Positions 17,600 through 27,628 of a DNA stretch of 64,000 nt are shown in pieces (positions within the stretch are counted from its first letter, which is position 1; every line of letters begins with the position of its first letter). The stretch comes from Lentilactobacillus farraginis DSM 18382 = JCM 14108 (lineage in GTDB: Bacteria; Bacillota; Bacilli; Lactobacillales; Lactobacillaceae), in the NCBI RefSeq assembly GCF_000583655.1, contig NZ_BAKI01000007.1, positions 30,893-94,892 of the forward strand. The letters run 5' to 3'. The translations under genes and the position numbers were made by a program. Below the pieces are notes generated by a model. The model saw only the letters and a list, made by a program, of their open reading frames with translations. It searched no databases and was not told where the DNA came from.

Positions 17600-19222
17600 A
17601 TGCGTGCATGGAAGCAGGTTTCTTTATTATTAAGTGTCACCGGCGTGTCACTAATTCTGGTCGGCTGTGGCAAGGCCAAACAAAGTGCCAACAAACAGAT
17701 CATTCGAACGTCAATTGATTCCGAGCTGACCTCGGTTGATCTATCGAAAACAACGGCCCTCAACAGTTTCACCGTTTTAAACAACGTTGATGAGGGGCTT
17801 TTCCGGTTGGGTAAAAACAGTAAAATCGAACCAGGAATCGCTAAAAGCTATACTGAATCCAAAGATGGCAAAACTTATACGTTTAATCTCAGAAAAAATG
17901 CCAAATGGAGTAACGGTGATCCGGTTACCGCTCAGGATTTCGTTTATTCCTGGCGGCGGACTTTAAACCCTAAGACCTCTTCACAGTATGGTTACCTTTT
18001 CTCGGGAATTAAGAACGCTGATAAAATTCAAAATAGTAAGGCCCCGGTTTCTTCTCTGGGAATTAAGGCCAACGGCAAATATAAGCTTACCGTTACCCTC
18101 GAAAATCGCTTGCCATTCTTCAAACTACTGATGGGCTTTCCGGTCTTCTTCCCGCAAGATGCCAAAGCCGTTCAAAAGTACGGCAGCCGCTATGGAACTT
18201 CAGCCAATCGGCAAGTCTACAACGGACCGTTTACCTTAACCAAATGGACCGGCAGCAATCTTTCCTGGACACTAAAGAAAAACCCTTATTATTGGGATAA
18301 AAAGCACGTCAAGCTGGATCAGGTTAAATACAGCGTAATCAAGGACCCAACAACCGGCTTGAATCTCTATAATCAAAAGAAGCTCGATATGAACGGCCTC
18401 TCAAATGATCAGGCCAAACAATACAGTAAAAATAAGAATATCGTCACTCGAAAGCAGTCATCCAGCTACTACATTGCCTTCAATCAAAAGAAAAAAGTCT
18501 TCGCTAACTTAAAGATCCGGCAAGCCATTTCAATGGCTATTAATCGAAAGGTCATGGTTAATAAAGTGGTCGGTGGCGGTGCCATTCAAAATACCAACTT
18601 TGTATCAAAAGGCTTGGCGGTTTCGCCAACGACCGGCAAAGACTTTACCAGTGAGACGACTATTCCGGCGTCAATGTCTTACAACTTGCCAAAGGCCAAG
18701 CAATTATTCAAACAGGGCTTGGCTGAGGAAGGCCGCAAATCGTTAAGCTTTACGTTAATGGCTGGGGATGACTACGCAACCAAGCAGTTGACGGAATACC
18801 TGCAAAGCGCACTGGAAAAACTGCCAGGCTTGAAAGTCTCTCTAAACAATATCCCCGCCAGAGTGGTCCTCTCACGCCAAGCAGATCAACAATTCCAAGT
18901 AACCGTTGCGGACTGGTTTGCCGACTACTCCGATCCGGTCACTTTCCTAAACATTTTGACTTCAAAGAACCCCAGCAACATTTCCAAATGGCAAAACACC
19001 GCCTATGATAAATTGATTGCCAAAAGTAACGGTCAGGACGCTGCCAAGCCACAAGCCCGCTGGAACGACATGATTGCTGCCCAAAATCTGGCTTTAAAGG
19101 ACCAAGCGATTGTCCCGCTTTATCAATCAGGCGAAAAATGGTTGATTAACCCGAAAGTCAAAGATGTAATTTATAATACTGCCGGACCAAATTACAACTA
19201 TAAGGATGCTTACGTAAAGTGA
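17600..19222 (+). CDS. oppA: Oligopeptide ABC transporter substrate-binding lipoprotein (OppA family)
   Basis: 540 residues. A lipoprotein signal ends in the lipobox LVGC, giving a lipid-anchored Cys near residue 23. SBP family 5 signs follow: IEPGIAKSYTESKDGKTYTFNLRKNAKWSNGDPVTAQDFVYSWRR read in separate blocks, YNGPFTL, KNPYYWD, and IRQAISMAINR near residue 310. It binds peptides outside the membrane and passes them to an Opp permease. No oppB, C, D or F gene is nearby, so it is an orphan binding protein serving a transporter elsewhere. The ATG at 17600 has GGGAGG upstream; the frame extends 12 codons further without a better site. Confidence 0.93.
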   Translation: MRAWKQVSLLLSVTGVSLILVGCGKAKQSANKQIIRTSIDSELTSVDLSKTTALNSFTVLNNVDEGLFRLGKNSKIEPGIAKSYTESKDGKTYTFNLRKNAKWSNGDPVTAQDFVYSWRRTLNPKTSSQYGYLFSGIKNADKIQNSKAPVSSLGIKANGKYKLTVTLENRLPFFKLLMGFPVFFPQDAKAVQKYGSRYGTSANRQVYNGPFTLTKWTGSNLSWTLKKNPYYWDKKHVKLDQVKYSVIKDPTTGLNLYNQKKLDMNGLSNDQAKQYSKNKNIVTRKQSSSYYIAFNQKKKVFANLKIRQAISMAINRKVMVNKVVGGGAIQNTNFVSKGLAVSPTTGKDFTSETTIPASMSYNLPKAKQLFKQGLAEEGRKSLSFTLMAGDDYATKQLTEYLQSALEKLPGLKVSLNNIPARVVLSRQADQQFQVTVADWFADYSDPVTFLNILTSKNPSNISKWQNTAYDKLIAKSNGQDAAKPQARWNDMIAAQNLALKDQAIVPLYQSGEKWLINPKVKDVIYNTAGPNYNYKDAYVK

Positions 19223-19291
19223 TCAGCTGACACATCTCGAAGCTTTTGTTTATATTTTAGTTAAAGATATTTAGTTGATAAATTCAAATTT

Positions 19292-19327
19292 AAAAGTTCT
19301 AGTCACCTAGTGATTGGAACTTTTTTA
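19292..19327 (+). terminator. Terminator of the oppA-like gene
   Basis: AAAAGTTCTAGTCAC pairs imperfectly with GTGATTGGAACTTTT, followed by a T run. Confidence 0.8.
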
Positions 19328-19512
19328 GTATGAATACGTAAAACACCAAAATCCCGGGTCCGGAAACAGGAGAACCCACGATATAAAAAGGACCATTTCA
19401 CAAAATAATTATTTAAGACGCCGTTTTAACTTCGATAGCGCAACCCTAACGATTTACTTCTGCATATTTAGTGATTATTTACGACTTGTTGATTACTTCG
19501 TCCATTCATAAC

Positions 19513-19542
19513 TTGACCGATCTTAGAGTATCCATGTATATT
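19513..19542 (+). promoter_or_regulatory. Promoter of the 782-aa secreted protein gene
   Basis: TTGACC (19513-19518) and TATATT (19537-19542) are 18 bp apart, about 60 bp before the start codon. Confidence 0.5.
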
Positions 19543-19600
19543 ATCTACAGGTAAACAATACATGGTATTAATTAAATGCAAAGCTTGGAGGCTTTTTTCA

Positions 19601-21949
19601 ATGAAATTGATGCACTCATTACTATTGTGTTCAGCTGTTGTTCTCACAGGAACAGCGATTATCTCAACTACTGGCATTACATATGCGAATGCTGTCGAAG
19701 CGCAGTCTACTGCTGCCGCACTAAATCCCGACACTAACATTCAGATTTTAACCAAACCGACGCTAAAGCAACGCCCAGAAAATGGAATGAAGGTGACTGG
19801 CGGTCAGTATGTTCCTTTCAGAAAAGGGTTTGTAGCAGGAACGCTCGGTGATTTAATGCATCCCGGTGAAAACATCGAGGTAACTGGTACCGGCTACATC
19901 AGGATCCGAACCGAATTGGAGTTTTGGTATCATACCGGAAAAGTTTCAATGCCGGAAATTACCGCCCAAACTAAAGACACCAAAGTTCAGCCAGTAGGCG
20001 AAGGGTATCAATTCTTTTCAGAATCTGCATTTAATATGAGCAGCGATACACCTGAAGTTGGTTATAATGATCGATTCATTTGGTTTTCAGGGACGATCAA
20101 AGTTGGTCAATTAGAAAACGATGCATCTTATAACATTGGTGTTAGTGGTGTTGATTTTAATCAAGTGAAAAATGGCACTGCAGTTGTATATGACACTGAC
20201 AATGATATATTGCCTCCCTATAGTTATAAATTAATCTCCCGTGGAACCGACCCCAATGGCTACATGGACGATCAATTAGTTGAAGCAAGAGACCGGCAAT
20301 TCGATACGACCGGTAAATATGATGCAACCACTTCCGATAACGGCGCTACCACTCAAAACGTTATTTACAAGGGGGCTGACGAAGATACCGCCAATCAATG
20401 GTGGACCTTTATTTATGCGGGAGATCAAGATGGTAAGCATTATTATCGCTTATTGAATGATTTAACCGGAAAATATCTATCAGTCGCTAACAATAATCCA
20501 GGCTATAACGTTATTACGGAAGATAAAAAAGATAACGATCCCAGCCAACTTTGGGCCATCAGTAAAGCCGACGGCGAAAGCAACCCGTCACTCTCAACCC
20601 ACATTTCAAATGCCATTTATAACACTCTCCAAAATAAAGCCAGTCAACTTTATTTAACGGATGATGGCAGCACAATTAGTCAACAACCGCTAGGAAAAAT
20701 AGGGACGGCACTTTTTGAGGCAAGATACACCCGGGGCTATACAGACCACAACGGTGATCATTTTCCAGACAGTCTCTCAGATGTCTTTAGGTTGGATTCA
20801 AGCAAATATAAGCGCTACGAAGCTGAATCGCTTTCTACAAGTAAATATTCAGCTCAAGGAACCGATACAGAACGAAATTGGCGTGGCAACTCAGATATTT
20901 CGGGGACTCGATTTGTTAGACTAAACCAAGCTAATCCAACACTCACCCAAACTATTGATGTCCCGCAAACCGGCCCTTATAACGTACTAATTCATTATGG
21001 ATCCAACGCCGATGTTAAGACACCCGTTTATGTAAAAAGTAATGCGTCAGGTGGACCTGGCGCTTACATTTCAAACAATGGTAATTTAACCACCACTGCC
21101 AACGACACTTTGGACAGCCAGCTAGCCCAGCAAACTATCAACTTTTCAAACAACGCCACCTTCCCAATGGGCCCTCACGGTAAAACCAGTCAAAAATCCA
21201 TGCTGCCATTTTCTGACGGCAGCATCAAACAAGCGCAAATCTATTTGCATGCTGGTAAAAATGACATTACTTTTAGCAACCCTACCTCGTCAGCCTTGGA
21301 TATTGACTATATTGATGTTGGCTTACAGAGTACGAATCCCGTAGCTGATACAACTGCTACTACCGGTGCTGGTACCTCCTCTACTGCTACAGTAACGACG
21401 CCTACCACCAGTAATAACAATAATGCTACTGATGCTTCGATTGCCAGTACCAGCACTAGCCAATCTTCAAGCACAGCATCGGTAAGCCAACCGGTCACGA
21501 CTACGCCAACGACCCCTAATCAATTCAAACCCAAATCACTGGTTGTTTATAATAAGTATCCCATTTACGAATATAAAAAATTAGTTTTTTCAAAAACCAA
21601 TCGCTTATCCAAGGTAAAAAAGAAGACTGTCTTAAAAGTCGTTGGCTCTCAAAAATCACCGTCCGGGTTACGCCGATATCGGTTAACTAATGGCCACTAC
21701 ATTACTGCTAATGCTAGGTTTATTGCCCCACTCTATATATACGCCATGAAAAAGAAAGCCGTCATCATTAACAACCAAGGCGCATATGAATATGCCAGTG
21801 CGGCACTTCACAAAAAAGATCGAATAAAGCACTTAAAAAAGGGAACCCGCCTTCATATTAAACGAATCGTTAAATTCCATTCAACAACTCGCTTAGAGCT
21901 TACAAATGGGCACTATATCAGCGGTAATAAATTTATCGTTCACAATTAA
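19601..21949 (+). CDS. Large secreted lectin-like protein: ricin-type and CBM6-like regions with DUF5776 repeats
   Basis: 782 residues with a signal peptide (cleavage near TYANAVEA, about residue 33); start at ATG behind GGAGG. Residues about 75-190 form an unassigned beta-rich region. Around 225-330 is a ricin-like beta-trefoil stretch (NQWWTFIYAG, YYRLLNDLTGKYLSVANN, SQLWAISK). Around 405-560 is a CBM6/35-like module (YEAESLS, GTRFVRLN, TQTIDVPQTGPYNVLIHYGS, ending LDIDYIDVGL). A Ser/Thr/Asn-rich linker follows, then two DUF5776-type repeats (LTNGHYITANARFI and LTNGHYISGNKFIV), a lactobacillar surface module. It probably binds carbohydrate at the surface. No LPxTG is present, and I see no catalytic domain. 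Confidence 0.75.
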   Translation: MKLMHSLLLCSAVVLTGTAIISTTGITYANAVEAQSTAAALNPDTNIQILTKPTLKQRPENGMKVTGGQYVPFRKGFVAGTLGDLMHPGENIEVTGTGYIRIRTELEFWYHTGKVSMPEITAQTKDTKVQPVGEGYQFFSESAFNMSSDTPEVGYNDRFIWFSGTIKVGQLENDASYNIGVSGVDFNQVKNGTAVVYDTDNDILPPYSYKLISRGTDPNGYMDDQLVEARDRQFDTTGKYDATTSDNGATTQNVIYKGADEDTANQWWTFIYAGDQDGKHYYRLLNDLTGKYLSVANNNPGYNVITEDKKDNDPSQLWAISKADGESNPSLSTHISNAIYNTLQNKASQLYLTDDGSTISQQPLGKIGTALFEARYTRGYTDHNGDHFPDSLSDVFRLDSSKYKRYEAESLSTSKYSAQGTDTERNWRGNSDISGTRFVRLNQANPTLTQTIDVPQTGPYNVLIHYGSNADVKTPVYVKSNASGGPGAYISNNGNLTTTANDTLDSQLAQQTINFSNNATFPMGPHGKTSQKSMLPFSDGSIKQAQIYLHAGKNDITFSNPTSSALDIDYIDVGLQSTNPVADTTATTGAGTSSTATVTTPTTSNNNNATDASIASTSTSQSSSTASVSQPVTTTPTTPNQFKPKSLVVYNKYPIYEYKKLVFSKTNRLSKVKKKTVLKVVGSQKSPSGLRRYRLTNGHYITANARFIAPLYIYAMKKKAVIINNQGAYEYASAALHKKDRIKHLKKGTRLHIKRIVKFHSTTRLELTNGHYISGNKFIVHN

Positions 21950-22229
21950 AAGGATTAAAGCAAACGGTCGTACTAGAATCTTAATTATCTTTTTGCTTGG
22001 TTTCCTAATTGCCTGCCCGCTGCGAACACCACTTCAAGTTGCCGTTCACACTGGACCACCGCTGTCTTTGATGTTAATCGTTCCAACTTTTACAATTTTC
22101 ATGATATGGTTGCTTCACAAAATTGCGAGATCCAACAACTTTTGGCCAACTATTGGCACCTTTGTTATTGGCATGTTTGTCGGTATCGACGCTGATTCAA
22201 TATTGCAAATTTTGACTTCATTGTTTTAA
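21906..22229 (+). CDS. Putative small membrane protein overlapping the end of the surface protein gene
   Basis: 107 residues, about three hydrophobic spans (ILIIFLLGFLIACPL, LMLIVPTFTIFMIWLL, TIGTFVIGMFVGI). The ATG at 21906 lies inside the preceding gene in another frame and has only a weak GAG upstream, so the true start may be later. The codons after 21950 look like a real membrane protein and a terminator follows 22 bp after the stop, which supports a gene here. Confidence 0.45.
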   Translation: MGTISAVINLSFTIKRIKANGRTRILIIFLLGFLIACPLRTPLQVAVHTGPPLSLMLIVPTFTIFMIWLLHKIARSNNFWPTIGTFVIGMFVGIDADSILQILTSLF

Positions 22230-22251
22230 CAATATTTCTTAAAATAGAATT

Positions 22252-22294
22252 AAAGAAGCACGATCTTCTTTACTACTAAGAAACGTGCTTCTTT
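22252..22294 (+). terminator. Terminator of the surface protein transcript
   Basis: AAAGAAGCACG (22252-22262) pairs exactly with CGTGCTTCTTT (22284-22294). Confidence 0.8.
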
Positions 22295-22437
22295 GCGTGA
22301 TTGCAGCGGTTGTGCTATGCTTTCCTGCGGTATTGAATCATTTGCCAAATTATTTCAACAAGGTAAATTGCGAGCTGTAAAAACATCAAACTTCCCCTTT
22401 TTATTGCACCATATTTTTAAGAAAGCAGGTCTTCAAT

Positions 22438-22878
22438 ATGTGGCTTACCAAATCTTTTAACGAACTAACAACCGAAGAACTTTTCAGCATTCTCTATCTG
22501 CGAACCCGAATCTTTGTGGTCGAACAAAACCGGGTTTATCAAGAAGTTGATTTAAATGATCGGCAGGCAATTCACATTTTTAATTGGATTGACGGCCAAG
22601 TTGCCGCCTATGCCCGGGTTTTCAAAGACGGCCAGCAAGTCACCTTTGGCCGGGTGGTAACAGCCCCTGAATACCGGGGAAAGGGGTATGGCAGAGACTT
22701 GATGGATCACGTCATGGACACAATCAAGTCACACTTTCCCAACCTGCCTATTAAGATTGAAGCTCAGGTTCAAGTTGCGGATTTATATAAAAAGTTCGGC
22801 TTTATGCCACAGGGTGCTCCCTTTATCTTCCACTCGACTTCTCATATCCGAATGACTCATAAACCACTTGCCGGCTAA
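22438..22878 (+). CDS. GNAT family acetyltransferase, ElaA-like
   Basis: 146 residues. The N-terminus (FNELTTEELFSILYLRTRIFVVEQ, then YQEVDLND) is typical of the ElaA subgroup, followed by VTFGRVVTAPEYRGKGYGRDLMDHV with the acetyl-CoA loop RGKGYG and EAQVQVADLYKKFGF. It probably acetylates a small molecule or peptide amine; the E. coli homolog has no firmly known substrate. It starts 16 bases after AGCAGG and is a single gene with a terminator that also serves the opposite esterase. Confidence 0.85.
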   Translation: MWLTKSFNELTTEELFSILYLRTRIFVVEQNRVYQEVDLNDRQAIHIFNWIDGQVAAYARVFKDGQQVTFGRVVTAPEYRGKGYGRDLMDHVMDTIKSHFPNLPIKIEAQVQVADLYKKFGFMPQGAPFIFHSTSHIRMTHKPLAG

Positions 22879-22888
22879 AACCGGCATT

Positions 22889-22941
22889 CAAAAAGCACGG
22901 CTTAGCCACCCAATCAGAAAGTGGTTAAGCCGTGTTTTATT
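22889..22941. terminator. Bidirectional terminator between ElaA-like and esterase genes
   Basis: CACGGCTTAGCCAC (22896-22909) pairs with GTGGTTAAGCCGTG (22921-22934) with one G-T. The flanks AAAA and TTTTATT suit termination in both directions. Confidence 0.8.
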
Positions 22942-22954
22942 AACTCGTTTAACT

Positions 22955-23747
22955 TTAAACTGTTCGCTTGAAGAAAGCTGCCAGATCATCCCAGACGTCG
23001 TCCAAATAGCCCTTTGCATGCCGGCTGCCCGACAACATTCTTGTCGTGTAAGGAATCTGATGGGCCGTCAACGTATCGGCCATCATCAAGACACCGCTGG
23101 TCGGTACAAATTCATTTAGTGAATTGGCCAAATACATCGACCCGGTATCATCGGTTACCCGATGATACGGCGTTGCCGCTTCGTATTGATCCGTTCGGCC
23201 ATTAAAATAATTGGTCACAAACCATTTGTAAAACGGATCGTTGGCTCCGGTCTGATTAATTTTAGCACTGGCTGTCGAATTAAATCCACTGGTATCCCCT
23301 TCAGCCGCAATCACCGATTCATGTTTTGCCAGCCAATCATCAATATCTAAAATTCCGGAAAGAGAAACGATCGGAATGCCGTATTTAATGGCCAGTTCTA
23401 CACCATATTGCCACCGGCAGACGACCCGAAAGCACCGATACGATCGTGATCAAATGGTAGATCCGCCTGCTTCAGCCAGTTAAATAGTCGATCCATATCC
23501 AACAAAGGTGCCGGATAATAGCTTGCGGTGTGATTCGATATGCCGGGGTAACTACCAGATAGCCCAGCGCCGCCAAGCGTTTGGAGGAGTCGGCATCCTT
23601 GGCCTTATCACCGCGAAACCAGCCGCCACCGTGAATATCAATGATGGCACCACGAGCTTCTTTAGCATCCCCGTCATAGTAAATATCCGTTTTTTGATGA
23701 TTAACCGGATCATATTCAACGTCTGTTTTAATAACCAAATTTACCAT
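22955..23747 (-). pseudogene. Alpha/beta hydrolase (esterase/lipase, HSL-like) with two frameshifts
   Basis: Start ATG at 23747 follows AGGAGG. The first frame gives HGGGWFRGDK (oxyanion hole) up to VTPAYRITPQA; a one-base loss near 23519 moves it to a frame with the nucleophile motif GSSAGGN, and a second loss near 23402 restores a frame ending GSRHAKGYLDDVWDDLAAFF with the expected catalytic His. Joined, it would be about 264 residues with all main motifs of the GHGGGW/GxSxGG carboxylesterases. Nothing else in it looks decayed, so the two lost bases may be sequencing errors. A working enzyme would hydrolyse short acyl esters in the cytoplasm. Confidence 0.8.
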
Positions 23748-23987
23748 GCTAACGGCCTCCTGAATTAAAAATCCTTATTCGCTTATCTCATTCAAGAGCA
23801 GTATCTACCCAAGCAATGTTTAAAGCAATTAAAGTGCCTTGAAAAAGTGGCTTTTCCATGATAACTTATCTTTAAGTAATTAACTAATTGACCCAATAAA
23901 CCATTAAACTAATCGACTATTTCGAGCAATTAAAATTTTTTCTAACTTAACAAATGTCCTTTCCATCCAAAATTATCAAAAAGAAGG

Positions 23988-24248
23988 TTGATCGCCATTT
24001 TCATTAACCAGCTTGAAAAACAAATCCGTTTCAAACGAAAAACGTCTTTGTCCTTTAGGTACTCGTTTGACATTATATCCGGTTTGATAATCTGCTTATT
24101 CATTCAATTCATCTTTGAATTGTTAGGTTGGTCCTCGAAAAGCACCAATTTAATCGCCTTTTTCAGTACAACACTGTCTTGGGCGATTCCGATGATTCTC
24201 ATTGCGTTTACCATTGATGTTTTTTCGGGGTCCAACGACGATAGATGA
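23988..24248 (+). CDS. Possible small two-segment membrane protein
   Basis: Up to 86 residues: a basic amphipathic start (QLEKQIRFKRKTSLSFRYSF) then two spans (IISGLIICLFIQFIFELLGW and LIAFFSTTLSWAIPMILIAFTI). The only start is a TTG touching AAGAAGG, which is too close to be used well; an ATT start nine bases on is better spaced. The layout and the terminator 10 bp after the stop favour a gene, but I cannot name it. Confidence 0.4.
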   Translation: MIAIFINQLEKQIRFKRKTSLSFRYSFDIISGLIICLFIQFIFELLGWSSKSTNLIAFFSTTLSWAIPMILIAFTIDVFSGSNDDR

Positions 24249-24258
24249 TAGATAACTA

Positions 24259-24294
24259 AAGGACGCTTCCCCTATAAACCGGGTTAGCGTCCTT
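24259..24294. terminator. Bidirectional terminator between two small membrane protein genes
   Basis: AAGGACGCT (24259-24267) pairs exactly with AGCGTCCTT (24286-24294). The stop codons of the flanking genes lie 10 and 18 bp away. Confidence 0.65.
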
Positions 24295-24312
24295 ATAACA
24301 ATTAATTCAAAT

Positions 24313-24480
24313 CTAGTAAAGTTGGTCCGCTTGATAAACTGTATAGCCAAAAAGCACGATTAGTCCAGCCAGTGAGAAAAGCCGGGCTCGTTTAGTGTGG
24401 CCGGTTCGCCAGTAATCAACCGGGATTACTAAGACAGCCACCAAAATTATGACGGCAAATATAGGTAATAACAATGTCAT
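24313..24480 (-). CDS. Small two-segment membrane protein, 55 residues
   Basis: ATG at 24480 follows AGGAG at good distance and the frame runs 55 codons to TAG at 24313. The product has two spans (LLPIFAVIILVAVLVIPV and LFSLAGLIVLFGYTVY) joined by a basic loop YWRTGHTKRAR, and ends YQADQLY. Strong ribosome site, clean topology and a terminator right behind it make it convincing although short. No family recognised. Confidence 0.6.
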   Translation of the reverse strand: MTLLLPIFAVIILVAVLVIPVDYWRTGHTKRARLFSLAGLIVLFGYTVYQADQLY

Positions 24481-24571
24481 GGTGTTTCTCCTATTAGCGA
24501 TAAATATAGATAATGAAACAATGTTTATAAGGTATCACAGTAAAAGCGATTCGCGCAACGTCACCCACCCA

Positions 24572-24618
24572 AAACGGGTCGCCCAATCGGTATCCATGAC
24601 CGGCTGTACGACCCGTTT
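24572..24618. terminator. Hairpin downstream of lacM, possible terminator
   Basis: AAACGGGTCG pairs exactly with CGACCCGTTT (24609-24618) around a 27-base loop. It lies about 90 bp past the lacM stop; the T run is weak on both strands. Confidence 0.5.
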
Positions 24619-24709
24619 AATAATTTAGATTTGATTTAAATTCTTCGAAACCCCATTCGAAAATTCGCAAAAATTTGAAATTGGTTAACTAAAATCAACA
24701 GTTTGTCCG

Positions 24710-25666
24710 TTAACCTCTTTTAATCATAAAATCAAAGTCAATATCCTGATCAGCCGGGATATGGTACTGTGGTTCAACATCCGCGCCCCAACTGTCAATC
24801 CCGCCGACACCACGAACAGCTCCCAGGATTGAAACAACGGTCCTTCTTGGCAGCGGCAGTTCTTCAATGTGCGTTGCGTTCTCCAGTTCTTCGGCCGTAT
24901 ATGGCAATGCACTGAAGGCAAACGGCTGACCGATCTTTTCAAATTTCAGACTGAACGGTGCTGTTGATGAATCGGCATTGTTTTTGGTACTGTTGCGGGT
25001 GATTGCTACCCAGTTGGTCTGCATATGAACGCCATTATCTTCGGGAACCAGATACTTGGCGACCGGCAGACCATCTACATGATAGACGCCCGGAATCCCA
25101 CCGGCCATTCGATCGGGATAGGTTTCTCCGGATAGGCCGTCATAGTCGTAGCCGACTGCTTTAGTCGGCATGATGAACCGCATGCCAAAGACCGGCAGTT
25201 CGGGTAAGTCCTTCTTACCGGCATAATGAACCGCCACCTTAATGGCCCCATCCGGCGTAATCGTGTAGCCGACCGTTACCGTCGTGCTTGGAATCGTCAG
25301 CGTTTCATAATGATAGGTAATCGCTACTTGATCCGCGAATTCATGATTTGAATATCGATTATTTACTGGCGCTCCCGGAAATGCAATCGGTTGGTCATTG
25401 ATTTTGATCTCAATCGACTTGGCATCGATAAACATATCGGCCCCCAGCCACTGAATCGATTTCTTGGAAAAGCCGTTTCCCCGGTCATTATCGGTGGTTG
25501 CCCGCCAAAAAGTCGGTTTGGGTTCCCGGTACAGCCATTCTTTGCCACCAATAACCAACGATTCCAAGCCGCTTCTTGAATAACTGAAAATATAGTGAAA
25601 ATCATTGCCACCAACGCCGAGGGTACCATCGCCGTAAATGACTTTTAACTGATTAGTATTTGCCAT
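24710..25666 (-). CDS. lacM: Beta-galactosidase small subunit
   Basis: 318 residues with the LacM start [31 protein letters not shown] and [16 protein letters not shown], which equals the C-terminal domain 5 of one-chain GH2 beta-galactosidases. LacM joins LacL to form the active lactase. Its start overlaps the end of lacL by 14 bp, giving coupled translation and an even supply of the two chains. Further family marks are [19 protein letters not shown] and [17 protein letters not shown]. Length and overlap match other lactobacilli. Confidence 0.95.
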   Translation of the reverse strand: MANTNQLKVIYGDGTLGVGGNDFHYIFSYSRSGLESLVIGGKEWLYREPKPTFWRATTDNDRGNGFSKKSIQWLGADMFIDAKSIEIKINDQPIAFPGAPVNNRYSNHEFADQVAITYHYETLTIPSTTVTVGYTITPDGAIKVAVHYAGKKDLPELPVFGMRFIMPTKAVGYDYDGLSGETYPDRMAGGIPGVYHVDGLPVAKYLVPEDNGVHMQTNWVAITRNSTKNNADSSTAPFSLKFEKIGQPFAFSALPYTAEELENATHIEELPLPRRTVVSILGAVRGVGGIDSWGADVEPQYHIPADQDIDFDFMIKRG

Positions 25667-27557
25667 AATAGTATCTTACCTCCTGCATGGCCGGTTTTTC
25701 GGTTCGATCGGCAAACATTAAGCCGTCACCGGAGAATTCATAATCGGAAACCCGATCATCAAAATCACCGCCGTAACGCAGGACTTTTTGACCGGTTACC
25801 TCGTCTTTGACTGCAACGGCCTGATCAATAAAGTCCCAAATAAAGCCGCCTTGATACATCGGATATTTATCAAGCAGATCCATATACGATTTCATACCGC
25901 CGATTGAATTTCCCATATCATGCATATACTCACACAATAGAAACGGCTTTTGAGGATTATCTTTCAGGTAGTCTTCAATTTCAGCTGGTGTCGCGTACAT
26001 CCGGCTTTCAACATCCGAAATGGTTGGCTTGTATTTCGGATTATGGAAAACGCCCTCGTAATGGACGAGCCGTGATGGATCAACCTGCTTATAGTAATGG
26101 TTCATCGCTTCGATATCATCACCGGCATATGATTCATTACCAAGCGACCAGAATAAAATACTGGTGTGGTTTTTAAATGTCTCATAATTGTTCTTTGCCC
26201 GGTCAAGAACGGCAGCCTGCCATTGCGGTACCGACCCCGGGACGTTATAAGACGGCTCAACGGCCCCTAATTTCTGCCAAGTGCCGTGAGATTCCAGGTT
26301 GTTTTCGGCCATCATGTAAATGCCGTTCGTATCACACAAATAATACCAGGAAATGTGATCCGGATAATGACAGGTTCGAACGGCGTTGATATTGTTTTTC
26401 TTAAACGTTGCAATATCCTGCTGCATGTCAGCCATCGTGACAACCCGACCGGATTCGGCATCCCACTCATGGCGGTTAACACCTTTGATAATCAAGCGCT
26501 TGCCATTTAGAACGATGACTTTATCTTGATTGATTTCAATTCTTCGAAAGCCAAATTGGTAGGGCACGACTTCCAACACCTGACCAGTCTGATCGGTTAG
26601 CGTAATGGTCAATTGATACAGATAAGGATCATCGTTATCCCAAAGATGCACTTTTTCAAATGGCGTATCCGTCAAACGAACATCGCCATCAGCCGAGCTG
26701 CTGGTTTCATATAGTTGGTTGCCAGCTGCGTCTGCTACGCTAAGATGGGCAACAACGCCGGCCTGTTGCCCGCTAAATTCAGCATCGACTGTCAGCCGGC
26801 CGGATTGAAAGTCATCGTTGACCGTTGGCTTGATGGCCAGATCTTCCAAATGAACCGCCGGCTGCGCAATCAGTGATACGTCCCGAAAAATACCAAAGAA
26901 ACGAAACATATCCTGGTCTTCCAAGAAACTAGCCGTACTGCGATTAAAGACCTCTACCGCCAATGTATTTTCGCCATCAGTTAAATAAGGCGTCAAATCA
27001 AATTCATGCGGGGTAAAACTATCTTCAGCATAACCCAGAAAATGACCATTCAGCCAAGCATACATCGCTGTTTCAACCCCTTCGAACCGAATCCGGACCG
27101 AATGATTGGCCAAGGCTGGGGCAAGCGTAAATTTTTTGACATAGGCGCCGACATGATTGTCTTTGCCTTCACTAAACATACCGGGTTCCTTTTGATCCGG
27201 CCCCATCGTGTAGGCCGGTCGGCGGAATTCCTTGCCTTCCCATGGATACAGGGTATTAATATAGTGAATTTTATTGTACCCGGCAAACTCGATTAGGCCG
27301 GGAACTCGAATCGTATCAAAGTTACTGGTATCATAATCAGCTTGGTAAAAGTCCGCCTGGCGACTCATCGGATCCTTGGCGTAAGCGAATCGCCAATCGC
27401 CATTCAAAGTCTGCACGTAACTGCTGTGACCCTGCTGCGCTTCACGCTGGCTTTGATAAAACCGATGGTCACTGTGTGCCGGCAATTCATTCACCCGAAA
27501 GACTTCCGGATCGTCCAACCAACGAATGTCTGCCTGCGTTATCGTTTCATGACGCAT
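25653..27557 (-). CDS. lacL: Beta-galactosidase large subunit, GH2
   Basis: 634 residues holding the sugar-binding, beta-sandwich and TIM-barrel domains of GH2. Catalytic acid/base is Glu475 in FWSLGNES; the nucleophile is Glu543 in [23 protein letters not shown] and [13 protein letters not shown] are further family marks. With LacM it hydrolyses lactose to glucose and galactose in the cytoplasm, and many LacLM enzymes also form galacto-oligosaccharides. The ATG at 27557 is preceded by a GAGGG. The gene is first in the lacLM operon, has a near-consensus promoter overlapped by a cre-like site, and is divergent from a LacI regulator. Confidence 0.96.
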   Translation of the reverse strand: MRHETITQADIRWLDDPEVFRVNELPAHSDHRFYQSQREAQQGHSSYVQTLNGDWRFAYAKDPMSRQADFYQADYDTSNFDTIRVPGLIEFAGYNKIHYINTLYPWEGKEFRRPAYTMGPDQKEPGMFSEGKDNHVGAYVKKFTLAPALANHSVRIRFEGVETAMYAWLNGHFLGYAEDSFTPHEFDLTPYLTDGENTLAVEVFNRSTASFLEDQDMFRFFGIFRDVSLIAQPAVHLEDLAIKPTVNDDFQSGRLTVDAEFSGQQAGVVAHLSVADAAGNQLYETSSSADGDVRLTDTPFEKVHLWDNDDPYLYQLTITLTDQTGQVLEVVPYQFGFRRIEINQDKVIVLNGKRLIIKGVNRHEWDAESGRVVTMADMQQDIATFKKNNINAVRTCHYPDHISWYYLCDTNGIYMMAENNLESHGTWQKLGAVEPSYNVPGSVPQWQAAVLDRAKNNYETFKNHTSILFWSLGNESYAGDDIEAMNHYYKQVDPSRLVHYEGVFHNPKYKPTISDVESRMYATPAEIEDYLKDNPQKPFLLCEYMHDMGNSIGGMKSYMDLLDKYPMYQGGFIWDFIDQAVAVKDEVTGQKVLRYGGDFDDRVSDYEFSGDGLMFADRTEKPAMQEVRYYYGKY

Positions 27558-27599
27558 GCACCCTCACACTCCTATGTTTAAAATTTAAGTCCTAACAAT

Positions 27600-27628
27600 A
27601 ATGTAAGCGCTTTACAAAATTCTGTCAA
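27600..27628 (-). promoter_or_regulatory. lacLM promoter
   Basis: On the minus strand TTGACA (27623-27628 on plus) and TACATT (27600-27605) are 17 bp apart, about 43 bp before the lacL start. The -10 and spacer are covered by a cre-like site. Confidence 0.75.
27602..27616 (-). promoter_or_regulatory. cre-like operator overlapping the lacLM promoter
   Basis: TGTAAGCGCTTTACA is a near-palindrome with the CcpA core AANCGNW. It differs from the 14-bp consensus at one position, having an extra T in the right arm. Placed from the -10 into the spacer, it would block RNA polymerase; CcpA or the LacI regulator could bind. Confidence 0.65.
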
